This document shows positions 40,449-49,936 of a stretch of 64,000 nucleotides of DNA, piece after piece (the stretch's first letter is position 1; each line of letters opens with the position of its first letter). This stretch comes from Streptomyces sp. S465 (GTDB lineage Bacteria > Actinomycetota > Actinomycetes > Streptomycetales > Streptomycetaceae). The notes beneath the pieces were generated by a model. It searched no databases, was not told where the DNA came from, and saw only the letters and a list, made by a program, of their open reading frames with translations. The stretch lies in assembly GCF_026898115.1 (NCBI RefSeq), contig NZ_CP114036.1, positions 4,148,001 to 4,212,000 of the forward strand, read 5' to 3'. The translations under genes and the position numbers were made by a program.

Positions 40449-42230
40449 TCAGAGCTTTTCGATCTTCAGATTCCGCACGATCTCCTCGTACAGCTTCTCG
40501 CCGTCCTTCAGGGCGTCACCGGCGGCGGGCATGGTGACCGTCAGATCCCAGGCGACCTTGTTCTTGTTGACGTAGAGGTGATCGCGCTTCAGGTACCGGA
40601 CCGGGTTCTTGTCACTGCTGGTGCCGTACGGCAGGTAGGTGGTGGTCACCTCCCGCGCCTCCTGCCCCTGCTGCTCGGTCTCGGCCGTCTCGCTCTTGGC
40701 GTCCTCCACGGTCGACGCGCCGCCGTCCTTGTAGAAGGCGACGATCTGCTCCGCCGCGGCGTTCACGTCCACCGGGTCGTTCTCGCCGTCCGGTGTGGAA
40801 CGCCTCAGGGACACCGTGAAGACCCCACTGGGGTCGTAGAAGGTGACCAGCGGGTTGTCCGAGTCGCTGTCGTCCTGCACCCGCCGGTACTCGCCGGGCA
40901 CGGCCAGCGAGGCGCCCACCACATCGCGCTCCTCCCGGACCGTCCAGCCCGACGGCAGCCCCTCACCGCCGAACGGCCCCGTGACCACCAGCACCAGGGC
41001 GGCGGCCACCACCAGCACCAGACCGCCCAGCCCGAGCTGCGCCTTACGGTTCTTGTGCAGGATGGGCGGTACGAAGCGGTTGCCGGCGGGCGGCCGGGCA
41101 CCACCCGGCGCGTATCCGGCCGTGCCGAGCACCGTGGGCACCGGCCGCGGCTCCCGCGCCGCCGCCTGTAGGGCCTGCCGCACCTCGGGGGCCGCCGGGC
41201 GCATCGCCGGGTCCTTGCGCAGCAGCTGCATGATCAGCGTGCCGAGCGGCCCGGTGGCGCGCGCGGGGACCTGCGGTTCGGAGCCGAGCACGGCCTGGAG
41301 GGTCGCGGGGCTGTGGGAGCGGCGGAACGGCGACATGCCCTCCACCGCCGCGTACAGCACGACGCCGAGCGACCACAGGTCGGACTCCGGCCCCGGCCGC
41401 TGCCCCAGCACCCGCTCCGGCGCGACGAATTCGGGCGAGCCGACGAACCCGCCCGTCTCGGTGAGCCCCTGCTCGCCCTCGATCTGCGCGATGCCGAAGT
41501 CGGTGAGCACCACCCGGTCGCTCCGGCCGAGCAGCACGTTGTCCGGCTTCACATCGCGGTGCAGCACGCCCGCCTCATGGGCCGCCGCCAGCGCGCCGAG
41601 CACGGCGAGGCCGATACGGGCCGCCTCGCGCGGATCGAGCGTGCCCTCCATCAGCCGGTCGCCCAGCGAGTGGCCGCGCACCAGCTCCATCACGATCCAG
41701 GGGCGGCCGTCCTCGACCACCACGTCGTGGACGGTGACGACCGAGGGGTGGTCGATCCGGGCCGCGGCGCGCGCCTCGCGCTCCATCCGCTGGTAGACGG
41801 TCTGCCGCTCGCGCTCGGGGAGATGGTCGGGGACGCGCGGCTCCTTGACCGCCACATCGCGGTCCACGACCTGGTCGTGCGCCCGCCAGACGGTGCCCAT
41901 GCCGCCGTGGCCGAGCCGGGAGACCAGCCGATAGCGGCCGCCGATGAGCCGCCCGCTGTCCGGGTCCTGCGCCCCGGCGGCGGGCTGCCGCCCGGCGGGC
42001 GGCTGGGCCCCCTGCTGGTGACCGGCGGCCGGCTGGGCTCCCTGGTGCGCACCGGCGAACTGCGTCGGCTCGTACGCGTGCTGCCCCGGGCGCGCCGTCC
42101 CGGGCGCCCGGTCCGGCTGCTGGAACGCCTCGGGTGGCGGCTGGGGCGCCGGCACCGGGGCGGTCGGCGCATGCGGCGGCCGCAGGCTGTAGCTGGTGGG
42201 CTCGTTCGCCCGTCCCCCGTCGTTCGTCAT
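40449..42230 (-). CDS. Transmembrane Ser/Thr protein kinase
   Basis: A 593-residue kinase. A Pro/Gln/Gly-rich N-terminal region (~90 residues) precedes the kinase domain: GHGGMGTVWRA, VAVKEP, HRDVKPDNVLLG, DFGIAQ, FVAPERV. A membrane helix lies at about 398-420 (LGLGGLVLVVAAALVLVV), followed by an extracytoplasmic domain (SLAVPGEYRRVQ, VTFYDPSG). The N-terminal extension before the kinase is unusual. ATG 42230 gives MTNDGG; a longer frame upstream is less likely. Tandem with the next kinase gene. Confidence 0.93.
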   Translation of the reverse strand: MTNDGGRANEPTSYSLRPPHAPTAPVPAPQPPPEAFQQPDRAPGTARPGQHAYEPTQFAGAHQGAQPAAGHQQGAQPPAGRQPAAGAQDPDSGRLIGGRYRLVSRLGHGGMGTVWRAHDQVVDRDVAVKEPRVPDHLPERERQTVYQRMEREARAAARIDHPSVVTVHDVVVEDGRPWIVMELVRGHSLGDRLMEGTLDPREAARIGLAVLGALAAAHEAGVLHRDVKPDNVLLGRSDRVVLTDFGIAQIEGEQGLTETGGFVGSPEFVAPERVLGQRPGPESDLWSLGVVLYAAVEGMSPFRRSHSPATLQAVLGSEPQVPARATGPLGTLIMQLLRKDPAMRPAAPEVRQALQAAAREPRPVPTVLGTAGYAPGGARPPAGNRFVPPILHKNRKAQLGLGGLVLVVAAALVLVVTGPFGGEGLPSGWTVREERDVVGASLAVPGEYRRVQDDSDSDNPLVTFYDPSGVFTVSLRRSTPDGENDPVDVNAAAEQIVAFYKDGGASTVEDAKSETAETEQQGQEAREVTTTYLPYGTSSDKNPVRYLKRDHLYVNKNKVAWDLTVTMPAAGDALKDGEKLYEEIVRNLKIEKL

Positions 42231-42318
42231 GGGCTCATCATTACCCACGAGGTGGGACCGCCCGCCACCCGCGAGGAGGCCGCCGCGGGCGCTCGTGACA
42301 AAGCCGTTGCGACGCCGC

Positions 42319-44025
42319 TCAGTTCGCCGCGCCGACACCCCTGAACGTGGCGACAGCGGTGTCGAAATGCCGCTTGCCCACGGACTTTTCGTTCACCGGC
42401 GCGGAAAGCCAGACGTCATACATTTTGCCGCCCTCGTTCCAGCTGAGGTCGTAGGTCTGGCGGGAGCCCCCGTCGTCGGCCGAACCGTTCCAGATGAACG
42501 CCCAGAGGGCGGCGGGACGGCCGTTGTGCTCCGTTTCGATGACCTGGCCGCTGCGGTAGCCCGGATAGTTCTGCGGCCCCTTGGCGTCCGCCTGCCGGCT
42601 CAGCCCGAGCGGGCCCTCGGGGCTCTGCTCCTGGACGTGGACCCCGATCCGGAACTCCATACCGGGCGAGTTGTAGTAGACCCGGGGCGGCTTGTACTCG
42701 CGGTCGAACCCCTCGGGCACCGAGAGCGAGAACCCGAGCGGGTCCTTGACCTGCTCATAGCCCTCGGTGGAATAGCCCTCGGAGGCCCCGGCGGACGGGC
42801 TCGACGTGGGATCGGCGGTCTTCGACGCGGTCTGCGACGGCCGCCCGGAGGCACTCGGTCCGCGCGAGCCGTCGGAGGAGTCCGAACGTCCCTTGTCGCC
42901 GGGCGCGTCCGCCTGGTCGCTCGTCCCCGCACCGCTGTCCCCGTCCCTCAGCAGCGCCACGCCACCCACGCCCGCCCCCGCCAGCGCGACCACCGCGACG
43001 GCCACCATCAGGACGGTGCTGCCCCGGCGGGCACGCCCGGAGCGGGACGGCCGGGCGGCGGCGGCCTGAACGGGAGCGGGAGCGGGGACGGGCGCGGGAG
43101 GCGGCACGGGTACGGACCCGGAGGCCGGGCGGGCGTCGTTCGTGACCGGCACACCGGGCTGGGTCGGGGTGTACTCCAGCGGGATCTCCGGGGTGTCCCC
43201 CACCTCCTGGAACATCCGCAGCATCCGCTCGACCTCGTCGGCGCTCAGCCGCTGCTCCGGATCGCGCTGCAACAACCCCTCGATGAGCGGCTTCAGCGCC
43301 CCTGCGGCCTCGGGGACGGCGATCTCCTCGAAGACGACGGCGTGCAGCACCGCGGCCAGGGATTCGCGGTGGAACGGGGACTCGCCGCCCAGCAGTGTGC
43401 AGAGCAGCACCCCGAGCGACCACAGGTCCGACTCCGGACCCGTGCGGCGCCCCGACATCCGCTCCGGCGCGGTGTATTCGGGCGAGCCCACGAACGAGCC
43501 GGTCTCGGTGATCGTGGTGGACCCGGTGACCTGCGCGATGCCGAAGTCCGTCAGCACCACCCGCCCGGTGCCCGACTCCACCAGCACATTGGCGGGTTTG
43601 ATGTCCCGGTGCAGCACCCCGCGTGCGTGCGCCGCGCGCAACGCGCCCAGCAGCGCGGTCGCGATCCGAGCCGCCTCCCGCGCCTCGACGGGCCCGTCGG
43701 TGCCCAGCCGGTCGGCGAGCGAGCACCCGTCGACCAACTCCATGACGATCCAGGCGCAGTCGTCCTCCTCGATCACATCGTGGAGGACGATCACGTTCGG
43801 ATGCTTGATCTGTGCGACGGTCCGGGCCTCGCGCAGGGTGCGCTCGCCGCGCAATCGCGAGTCCAGGCCCGCGAGCCCCTCGTCCACGTGGAGTTCCTTG
43901 ACCGCGACAGCACGGCCCAGGAGTTCGTCGACGGCCCGCCAGACCGTGCCCATTCCGCCGCGTCCGAGCCGTGTGACCAGCCGGTAGCGATTGGCGATCA
44001 GACAGCCTTCTCCCCCGGTACCCAT
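42319..44025 (-). CDS. Transmembrane Ser/Thr protein kinase
   Basis: A 568-residue kinase starting at ATG 44025. GRGGMGTVWRA, VAVKEL, HRDIKPANVLVE, DFGIAQ and YTAPERM are intact. A membrane helix at about 335-358 is followed by a Ser/Asp-rich linker and an extracytoplasmic domain (LGFSLSVPEGFDREYK, VYYNSPGMEFRIGVHV) like that of the two other kinases in the window. It lies 88 bp upstream of the second kinase, in the same direction, so the two probably form one unit. Confidence 0.93.
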   Translation of the reverse strand: MGTGGEGCLIANRYRLVTRLGRGGMGTVWRAVDELLGRAVAVKELHVDEGLAGLDSRLRGERTLREARTVAQIKHPNVIVLHDVIEEDDCAWIVMELVDGCSLADRLGTDGPVEAREAARIATALLGALRAAHARGVLHRDIKPANVLVESGTGRVVLTDFGIAQVTGSTTITETGSFVGSPEYTAPERMSGRRTGPESDLWSLGVLLCTLLGGESPFHRESLAAVLHAVVFEEIAVPEAAGALKPLIEGLLQRDPEQRLSADEVERMLRMFQEVGDTPEIPLEYTPTQPGVPVTNDARPASGSVPVPPPAPVPAPAPVQAAAARPSRSGRARRGSTVLMVAVAVVALAGAGVGGVALLRDGDSGAGTSDQADAPGDKGRSDSSDGSRGPSASGRPSQTASKTADPTSSPSAGASEGYSTEGYEQVKDPLGFSLSVPEGFDREYKPPRVYYNSPGMEFRIGVHVQEQSPEGPLGLSRQADAKGPQNYPGYRSGQVIETEHNGRPAALWAFIWNGSADDGGSRQTYDLSWNEGGKMYDVWLSAPVNEKSVGKRHFDTAVATFRGVGAAN

Positions 44026-44180
44026 GGCCTCATCTTGCCTCACCCCGCCGAAGCCCTCGAACACCGGACCGCCGGCCCGCCCCCACGGGCGATTGAGCGT
44101 GCGCGCGGCGTACGGAAATGTAAGGCATGCCGATGTCAAGGGGGGCGGACCGCGGCCGCCCCCCATCGGGCACAAAGGTG

Positions 44181-44213
44181 GGCCGCCCCGCGGCGGGGGT
44201 CCACGGGGCGGCC
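44181..44213 (-). terminator. Terminator hairpin after the M64 peptidase gene
   Basis: GGCCGCCCC (44181-44189) pairs with GGGGCGGCC (44205-44213), with a G+C-rich loop, 44 bases beyond the M64 stop. Confidence 0.6.
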
Positions 44214-44256
44214 AGTCAAAGGGGCGCGTCAGACGGTGCGCCCGTCGGCGGTCGGG

Positions 44257-45612
44257 TCAGCCGGTGACCTTCCACGTGCGGGAGCCGCTCAGCAGCTTGC
44301 GCAGTGCGGGGTCCCGCACCGCGTCCGTGTCGTCCGTCGCCTTGGCGGTGACGGTGTGGCTCGCGCCGTCGGCCGGGACGCCCAGGGTGGCCGGGGTGAC
44401 GCTCGCCTTACCGTTCGCGGCGGTGACCCGGGTCCCGTCCACGTACCAGGTGAGCGAGGCGCTCTGCGGGACGTCCACCTCGATACCGGCCGACCGTTTG
44501 AGGGCCGTGGCGGTGGCGTTACGGCTGCTGAGCACACTCGCGTGGCGGTAGAAGCCCGCGATCATCGCCTCGCGGCCGGGGAGGCTGAACTCGCGGCCCA
44601 GGGTGCGCATGATCGAGTTGTCCGTGGGGCGGTTGATGCCCTTGGGGTAGTAGCGGCCGCCCTCGTAGACGCCGACCGTGCCGCCGTCGGGTGAGGTCTG
44701 GCCGATCCAGCGGTACCACTTCTTCTGCTGGGCGGTCAGCTGCGCCGCGGTCAGCGTGGTGGCGTTGGCCTCGCTCGGCTCGGCGCCGGTGTAGGTGCCG
44801 TAGTCCGCGTAGAAGTACTCGTCGGCCAGCTTGCCGAGCGAGTGGCCGGTCTCGTGGACCGCGATCTGGTCGGAGTCGGCGTGGTCGGAGGAGGCGGTGG
44901 CGATGCCGTCGTAGCCGACCTTCGAGGTGAGGGTGTAGCCCGCACCGCCGTATTTGGTGGAGTTGGACAGGACGACCACCAGATCGGCCTGCGGCGCCTT
45001 GGCCGCGTACGACTCGACCTTGGCGGTGTCGACGCACAGCAGCCGCTCGATACCGTCGCACCAGAAGTACGAGCCCAGGGCGGTGTCCTTGACGACGTCC
45101 TTGGACGGGTCGCCGGAGACGCCGGACTGGTTGGAGACGGCGTCCACGGTCCAGACGTTGAACAGGTCCTGGTACGAGGCGTACGGCTGCACGGCCGACA
45201 TCTGCGCCCACTTGGAGCGCGCGTCGGTGTGGAAGTCCTCCTGCTGGCTCGCGGTGTAGCCGTCGCCGATGAAGACGACGTCGAGCTTGTCGGCCGTGGT
45301 GCCGTTGCTGATGAGCGAGGAGACGTCGCCGTCGGCGGCGGCCTCGGCGGCGGACAGCGGGCGGGCGGCGCTGGTCAGCCGCTCGGGGGCGGCCGCCGGG
45401 ATCTCGGTGTGGCGGGGGTGGCCACCCGGTCCGGTGAAGTACTCCACGTCCAGGGTGCGCTGGCCGGCGGAGGGGCCGGCCGGTCCGCCGGGGTGTGGTG
45501 ATCCCGGCGAGGCCGTGGCCGGTGCGGTCATGGCGACGGCCGCCGCCAAGGCGATGCCTCCGGCGACGGCCGCGGTGCGCAGGGAGATGCGGTTGCGTAT
45601 GCGTCTGCGCAC
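44257..45612 (-). CDS. Secreted M64 family metallopeptidase
   Basis: A 451-residue secreted protease of the IgA peptidase M64 family. A signal peptide (about residues 1-35, ending near ATASP) is followed by a domain with VFIGDGYTASQQ and the zinc site HETGHSLGKLADEY (HExxHxxGxxxD). A C-terminal beta domain (about 365-450) looks Ig-like. GTG 45612 has GGGGAG 5 bases upstream, which fixes the start over longer frames. Monocistronic. Confidence 0.92.
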   Translation of the reverse strand: MRRRIRNRISLRTAAVAGGIALAAAVAMTAPATASPGSPHPGGPAGPSAGQRTLDVEYFTGPGGHPRHTEIPAAAPERLTSAARPLSAAEAAADGDVSSLISNGTTADKLDVVFIGDGYTASQQEDFHTDARSKWAQMSAVQPYASYQDLFNVWTVDAVSNQSGVSGDPSKDVVKDTALGSYFWCDGIERLLCVDTAKVESYAAKAPQADLVVVLSNSTKYGGAGYTLTSKVGYDGIATASSDHADSDQIAVHETGHSLGKLADEYFYADYGTYTGAEPSEANATTLTAAQLTAQQKKWYRWIGQTSPDGGTVGVYEGGRYYPKGINRPTDNSIMRTLGREFSLPGREAMIAGFYRHASVLSSRNATATALKRSAGIEVDVPQSASLTWYVDGTRVTAANGKASVTPATLGVPADGASHTVTAKATDDTDAVRDPALRKLLSGSRTWKVTG

Positions 45613-45639
45613 AGTGACTCCCCAAGTCTCCGTCATAAG

Positions 45640-45665
45640 CGGCCAGTTAAGCAAAGTTAATGCGC
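45640..45665 (-). promoter_or_regulatory. Two AGTTAA words 10 bp apart upstream of the M64 gene
   Basis: AGTTAA at 45645-45650 and 45655-45660 (TTAACT on the minus strand), one helical turn apart, about 33-50 bases before the M64 start. A possible activator site. Confidence 0.3.
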
Positions 45666-45774
45666 CGCTCAACCTAAAGGGGGCCGGAGGGTCTGGGCAA
45701 TGGGTATTAGGGATGTCGCTAGGAATTCGAACACAGCACAACCGTGTGGGCTGTCACGGGCTCGGCCCCGTCCG

Positions 45775-47130
45775 TCACGCGCCGTCACGCACCAGCCCCA
45801 GCAGCCGGTCCAGCACCCGGCGGCCTCCGGCCCGTATCCCGTCGTGTTCGAACTCGTCCGTCACCCAGGTGCGCAGGCCCCCGATCGCCCGAGCGGTGGC
45901 CAGGGAGTGCGCGGTGTCCACGTACAGGTCGTCGTGGTAGATCACGGCGGCCACCGGCACGGTGTTACGGGCCAGCCGCTCGGTGTCGTACAGCGGGCCC
46001 CAGCCGGTGCGCGCGGCGAGCAGCTCGGCGGTGTGGCGCAGCGGGCGCAGCGCCGCGTGGGTGTCCAGCATCCAGGGGTGCACGGTCTCGCCCGTGAGGA
46101 GCACCGGACGGCCCTCCGCGACCGCCTGCCCGGCGTCGAAGGCGGGGAACTCGGCGCGGACCCGCTCCGCGGCCCAGCCGGTGGCCCGGCCGTCCTGGGC
46201 GTAGGTGGACTCCAGCAGCAGGGCGAACAGCGGGCTGGCGGCGCGCGAGAGCACCGCCGCCACCTGCTCGCGGAAGGCGTCGCCCAGCCGCGGCCCGCCG
46301 GCGGTGGGCACGAACGCGTCCTCCAGGAGGTAGTGCAGCCGGTGCGATCCGTCGCCCGTGCCGAGCAGGAAGCCGAGCTGCTGGAGGGCGGGGACGGTGA
46401 GCCGGGTCCCGTCCGTCAGCACCTCCTCGTGGTCGGTCAGATGACGTACGAGGGCACGGACCACGCCCGCGTCCTGCGGGTAGCGGGCGTAGTGGGCGTG
46501 GGTCTTGCGGGCCATCCGCGGATAGGCGGTCCGGTAGACGGCGGCCACGTCGATGCCGGGGTCGATCGCGGGAAGCCCACCGGCGATCAGGACCGAGTCG
46601 AGCCCCTCGGGCGCGTGGGACAGATAGCTCACGGCGCAGAAGCCGCCGAAACTCTGGCCCAGCACGGTCCACGGACGGTCCCCGATGAGCTGCCGCCGGA
46701 TCAGCTCGCAGTCGCGGACGATCGCGTCGGCGCGGAAGTGGGAGAGGTACTCGGCCTGTTCGGCCGGTCCGCCGCGCAGCGGCAGGGTCTGGCGGTTGGC
46801 CGGGGTGGAGCGGCCGGTGCCGCGCTGGTCGAGCAGGAGCACACGGTATTCGTCGAGCGCGCGGTCCAGCCAGCCGGAGCGGCCCACCGGGCGGTCCGCG
46901 GCGCAACCGGGCCCGCCCTGGAGATAGAGCAGCCAGGGGAGCCGGTCACGCTGGGCGGCGGTTTTCCCGGCGGCGACGACCTCTCGTGCGTAAAGCCGGA
47001 TCAGCTCCCCCTCGGGAGCCTTATGGTCGAGCGGTACGTCGAAGTGATAGTCGGTGAGGAGCAGTTCCGGCTGACGGACGGTCGTCGCGGCGCCCGGTCC
47101 GGCCGGTGCCGCTGTGCTTGCCTGCTGCAT
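45775..47130 (-). CDS. Alpha/beta hydrolase (S33 proline iminopeptidase-like)
   Basis: A 451-residue hydrolase. LYLQGGPGCAAD is the oxyanion-hole motif, LLLDQRGTGRS the preceding strand, and VLGQSFGGFCAVSYLS holds the nucleophilic Ser; a late His lies near VIYHDDLYVD. Such S33 enzymes release N-terminal residues or hydrolyse esters. ATG 47130 has TGAGG upstream. It is divergent from an HTH-TPR regulator with 66 bp between, suggesting control by it. Confidence 0.88.
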   Translation of the reverse strand: MQQASTAAPAGPGAATTVRQPELLLTDYHFDVPLDHKAPEGELIRLYAREVVAAGKTAAQRDRLPWLLYLQGGPGCAADRPVGRSGWLDRALDEYRVLLLDQRGTGRSTPANRQTLPLRGGPAEQAEYLSHFRADAIVRDCELIRRQLIGDRPWTVLGQSFGGFCAVSYLSHAPEGLDSVLIAGGLPAIDPGIDVAAVYRTAYPRMARKTHAHYARYPQDAGVVRALVRHLTDHEEVLTDGTRLTVPALQQLGFLLGTGDGSHRLHYLLEDAFVPTAGGPRLGDAFREQVAAVLSRAASPLFALLLESTYAQDGRATGWAAERVRAEFPAFDAGQAVAEGRPVLLTGETVHPWMLDTHAALRPLRHTAELLAARTGWGPLYDTERLARNTVPVAAVIYHDDLYVDTAHSLATARAIGGLRTWVTDEFEHDGIRAGGRRVLDRLLGLVRDGA

Positions 47131-47196
47131 CCTTCAATCCTCACGTTAAATGGACTTAGCTCGGCGATTAAGTTACCGCCGGGAGAAGAGGGCACG
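47131..47196. promoter_or_regulatory. Divergent control region with TTAA-rich words
   Basis: An AT-rich island in G+C-rich DNA (ACGTTAAATGGACTTAGC, GATTAAGTTACC). Likely holds both divergent promoters and the regulator's binding site; no clear palindrome. Confidence 0.35.
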
Positions 47197-48738
47197 GTGG
47201 CCGACAAAAGCGCCGGTGACGGACGGACGGCGGAAGCGGTGACGGCGACGGGATCGGCGACGGGGACGAGATCGGTGTCGGGGACGGCGACGGGGGCGGG
47301 GTCCACCGCCGAGATAGGGCGCCGGGTGCTCAAGCTGCGCACCGAACGCGGCTTCACCCAGCGCATGCTGGCCGAACCCGCGTACACCGCCGCCTACGTC
47401 TCCACCCTGGAGGCCGGTAAGGTACGCCCCTCCGAGGCCGCACTGCGCCATCTCGCCGAACGGCTCGGCGTCAGTTACGACGAGCTCGCCACCGGCCGCT
47501 CACCGCACGACGCCACCCGGCTGCGGGCCGCCCTCACCGACGCCCGGCGGGCGCTGGCGACCGGCGCCGCCGAGGACGCCGCCGGGCTCTTCGAGGACGT
47601 ACGCGCCGAGGCGGAACGGCTCGGGTTCGCCGAGGAGCGGGCGTCGGCCCTGCTGGGACTCGGCGACTGCGCGCTGGAAACCGGCGAACTGACGCTCGCC
47701 CGCGACCACTTCGAGGCCGTCGAGCGGCTGCTGGCCGCCGAACCGCTGCCCCGCCGGGTCCCGGCGATCCGCGGCCGGGCCGTGGCCCATCTCCTCGCGG
47801 GCGAACTGCGCTACTCCTGCTATCTGCTGGAGAGCGCCATCGACGAACTCAACGCCTCGGGACTGCACGACCCGTATGCGTTGCTGCTGCTCTATACGGC
47901 CGCCATCGCGCCCTATATGGACATGGGCGCGCACGCCCGTGCCGTACGCGCCGCCGAGTTGGCGCTCGCGCTGGCCCCGAGCGTGGACGACCCGGGCCTC
48001 ATCGCCCGGATGCACCGTGGAGTGGCCCGCACCCTGATCGCCGAGGGCCGGACCGCCGAGGCCGATGCCTCCCTGGCCAAGGCGCAGGAGCTGTACGAGC
48101 AGCTGCGCATCCACACCGACCTGGCGCACTGCCACTGGATGCGCGGCTATGTGCACGCCCAGGACGGCAATCTGGAGCGCGCCGAACGCGAACTGCGCAC
48201 CGCCCGGGACATGCTGGCCTCCAAGCGGGCCGCGCTGTTCACCGGACAGGTCGAGGTGGAGCTGGCGGACGTACTGCGCCGACGCGGCCGTGCGGCGGAG
48301 GCGGAGGCCCTGCTGCTGCCCCTGCTGACGCGCTCGTCCGTCACCGGGCCCACCACGGACGCGGCGGACGAGGTGAACGAGTCGGCCCAGGCGGACGAGC
48401 CGGCCCAGGCGGACGAGCCGGATGAGCCGGACGAGGCCGGGCTGACCGCGGACCGGGGCGCGGTCCACGCGGGCGGCGCACACCGGCTGCTGGGTCTGAT
48501 CGCGGACGAACGGGGTGACGTCGAGGCCGCGGAGGAGCACTACTGCGCGGCGCTGTCGCTGCTGGAACGCACCGGCGCGGCCGGTGACCTGGCCGACCTG
48601 TGCCGGCTGCTGGGCGATCTGCTGCGCCGCGAGGGCCGTCTGGAGGCCGCGATGGACGCCTACCGCACCGGCCTCGGCCACCGCGCCGCCCCCGGCACCA
48701 CCACGCTGGGCCCGGCACCCGCCGAACCGCCCATGTGA
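47197..48738 (+). CDS. Helix-turn-helix regulator with tetratricopeptide repeats
   Basis: A 513-residue regulator. A Thr/Gly/Ala-rich N-terminus (about 40 residues) precedes an XRE HTH (RVLKLRTERGFTQRMLAEPAYT in part, then YVSTLEAGKVRPSEAALRHLAERLG), followed by TPR-like helical pairs over about 110-500. An acidic linker with ADEPAQADEPDEPDE occurs near 395-410. TPR-bearing XRE regulators often sense peptides or partner proteins. GTG 47197 has GGGAGAAGAGGG upstream. Its stop lies inside a 30-bp tandem repeat. Confidence 0.88.
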   Translation: MADKSAGDGRTAEAVTATGSATGTRSVSGTATGAGSTAEIGRRVLKLRTERGFTQRMLAEPAYTAAYVSTLEAGKVRPSEAALRHLAERLGVSYDELATGRSPHDATRLRAALTDARRALATGAAEDAAGLFEDVRAEAERLGFAEERASALLGLGDCALETGELTLARDHFEAVERLLAAEPLPRRVPAIRGRAVAHLLAGELRYSCYLLESAIDELNASGLHDPYALLLLYTAAIAPYMDMGAHARAVRAAELALALAPSVDDPGLIARMHRGVARTLIAEGRTAEADASLAKAQELYEQLRIHTDLAHCHWMRGYVHAQDGNLERAERELRTARDMLASKRAALFTGQVEVELADVLRRRGRAAEAEALLLPLLTRSSVTGPTTDAADEVNESAQADEPAQADEPDEPDEAGLTADRGAVHAGGAHRLLGLIADERGDVEAAEEHYCAALSLLERTGAAGDLADLCRLLGDLLRREGRLEAAMDAYRTGLGHRAAPGTTTLGPAPAEPPM

Positions 48739-48807
48739 GGCGACGGCATATGCGGTGAGCCCATGTGAGGCGACGGCATATGCGGTGAGCCCATGTGAGG
48801 CGACGGC
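48731..48807. repeat. 30-bp tandem repeat across the regulator's stop codon
   Basis: Unit CCATGTGAGGCGACGGCATA plus ten bases, at 48731-48760 and 48761-48790 identical, and a partial copy at 48791-48807. The first copy carries the natural TGA stop. Confidence 0.9.
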
Positions 48808-49267
48808 GACCACGACCGCCCGCCCGGCCCCCTCCCCGTCGGACGGGGGCCGATCGGCGCGCCCGGGTCACGGCGCCTGGGTCACCGTGACGTGTGCGCC
48901 TCCGGCGCGCCTGGTCGGGGCGCACCGCGGCGGGCGGTCGAGAAAAGAGGTCAGGCCGTCGCGTGTGGGGGTCGCGGCGGCCTGACCGCTGCAACGCCCC
49001 GCTGCCGGGTCCGCTGACCGCGCATCGGGAGCTCTCCGGCGCGACCACGGGGCTGGGGTCTCGGGACGACCCCACGGGGTGATGCGGCTTGAGATCCACT
49101 CTGCCTGGTGGGAGCCGCTGGGGAAATCCCCCATTGGTCTTTCGTCACCCCCGCCGACCGGCGGGGGTGTTCCCTCCCACTGACGGAGCCAAGCACTCCA
49201 TTTTCAGCGGCTGATGGGGCAGGCTGTCCGGGCAATGAGCATGACAGCTGAGGAGAGGGAGCGGTCG
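48808..49267. other. Intergenic region with two strong hairpins
   Basis: No gene seen. A 10-bp stem GGTCAGGCCG/CGGCCTGACC (48949-48958 with 48978-48987) and a 10-bp stem CACCCCCGCC/GGCGGGGGTG (49146-49155 with 49160-49169, loop GACC). The second is a good terminator or leader hairpin upstream of the response regulator. Confidence 0.6.
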
Positions 49268-49936
49268 GTGATCCGTGTTGCTGTTGTGGATGACGAGGCC
49301 CTCGTACGGTCCGGTCTGCGGCTGATCCTGGGCACGGCCCCGGACATCGAAGTGGTCGCCGAATGCTCCGGGGGCACCGCCGTGGACACGGTGCTCGGCA
49401 GCCAGGCCGATGTCGTCCTCCTCGACATCCGGATGCCGGACGCCGACGGGCTCAGCGTGCTCAGACAACTGCGGGCCGCGCCCCGCTCCCCCGCCGTGGC
49501 GATGCTGACCACCTTCGACGTCCAGGAGTACCTCGCGGCCGCGCTGCGCGCCGGGGCCGCGGGCTTCCTCCTCAAGGACACCGATCCGGAACAGCTCGTA
49601 CGGGCCGTACGCACGCTCGCGGAGGGCGGCAGCGTCCTCGACCCGGCCGTCACCCGCGCCGTGATCGGCGGTTATCTCGCCGCCGAGGCGGAGGCGACGG
49701 CAGCCGAGGCCGTCGAGGCGCTCACCCCGCGCGAACGCGAGGTGCTGGCGCTGCTGGGCGAGGGGCTGGCCAATCCGCAGATCGCCGAGCGGATGGGGCT
49801 CGCGCCCAGCACCGTCAAGGACCATGTGCGGGCGGTGCTGGGCAAACTGGGCGGCCTCAACCGCGTCCAGGCGGCGATCGTCGCCGACCGCGCCGGGCTC
49901 GTCACCAGCCGTCCCCCGATAGGCGGCCCCCGATGA
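49268..49936 (+). CDS. NarL/LuxR family response regulator
   Basis: A 222-residue regulator: receiver with DD pair (VAVVDDEALVRSG), phosphoacceptor in VVLLDIRMPD, Thr/Lys in MLTTFD and LLKDTD, and a LuxR HTH (LTPREREVLALLGEGLANPQ). GTG 49268 is chosen because GGGAG lies 6 bases upstream; ATG codons at 49235 and 49241 are alternatives. Coupled to the downstream kinase by an ATGA overlap. Confidence 0.93.
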   Translation: MIRVAVVDDEALVRSGLRLILGTAPDIEVVAECSGGTAVDTVLGSQADVVLLDIRMPDADGLSVLRQLRAAPRSPAVAMLTTFDVQEYLAAALRAGAAGFLLKDTDPEQLVRAVRTLAEGGSVLDPAVTRAVIGGYLAAEAEATAAEAVEALTPREREVLALLGEGLANPQIAERMGLAPSTVKDHVRAVLGKLGGLNRVQAAIVADRAGLVTSRPPIGGPR

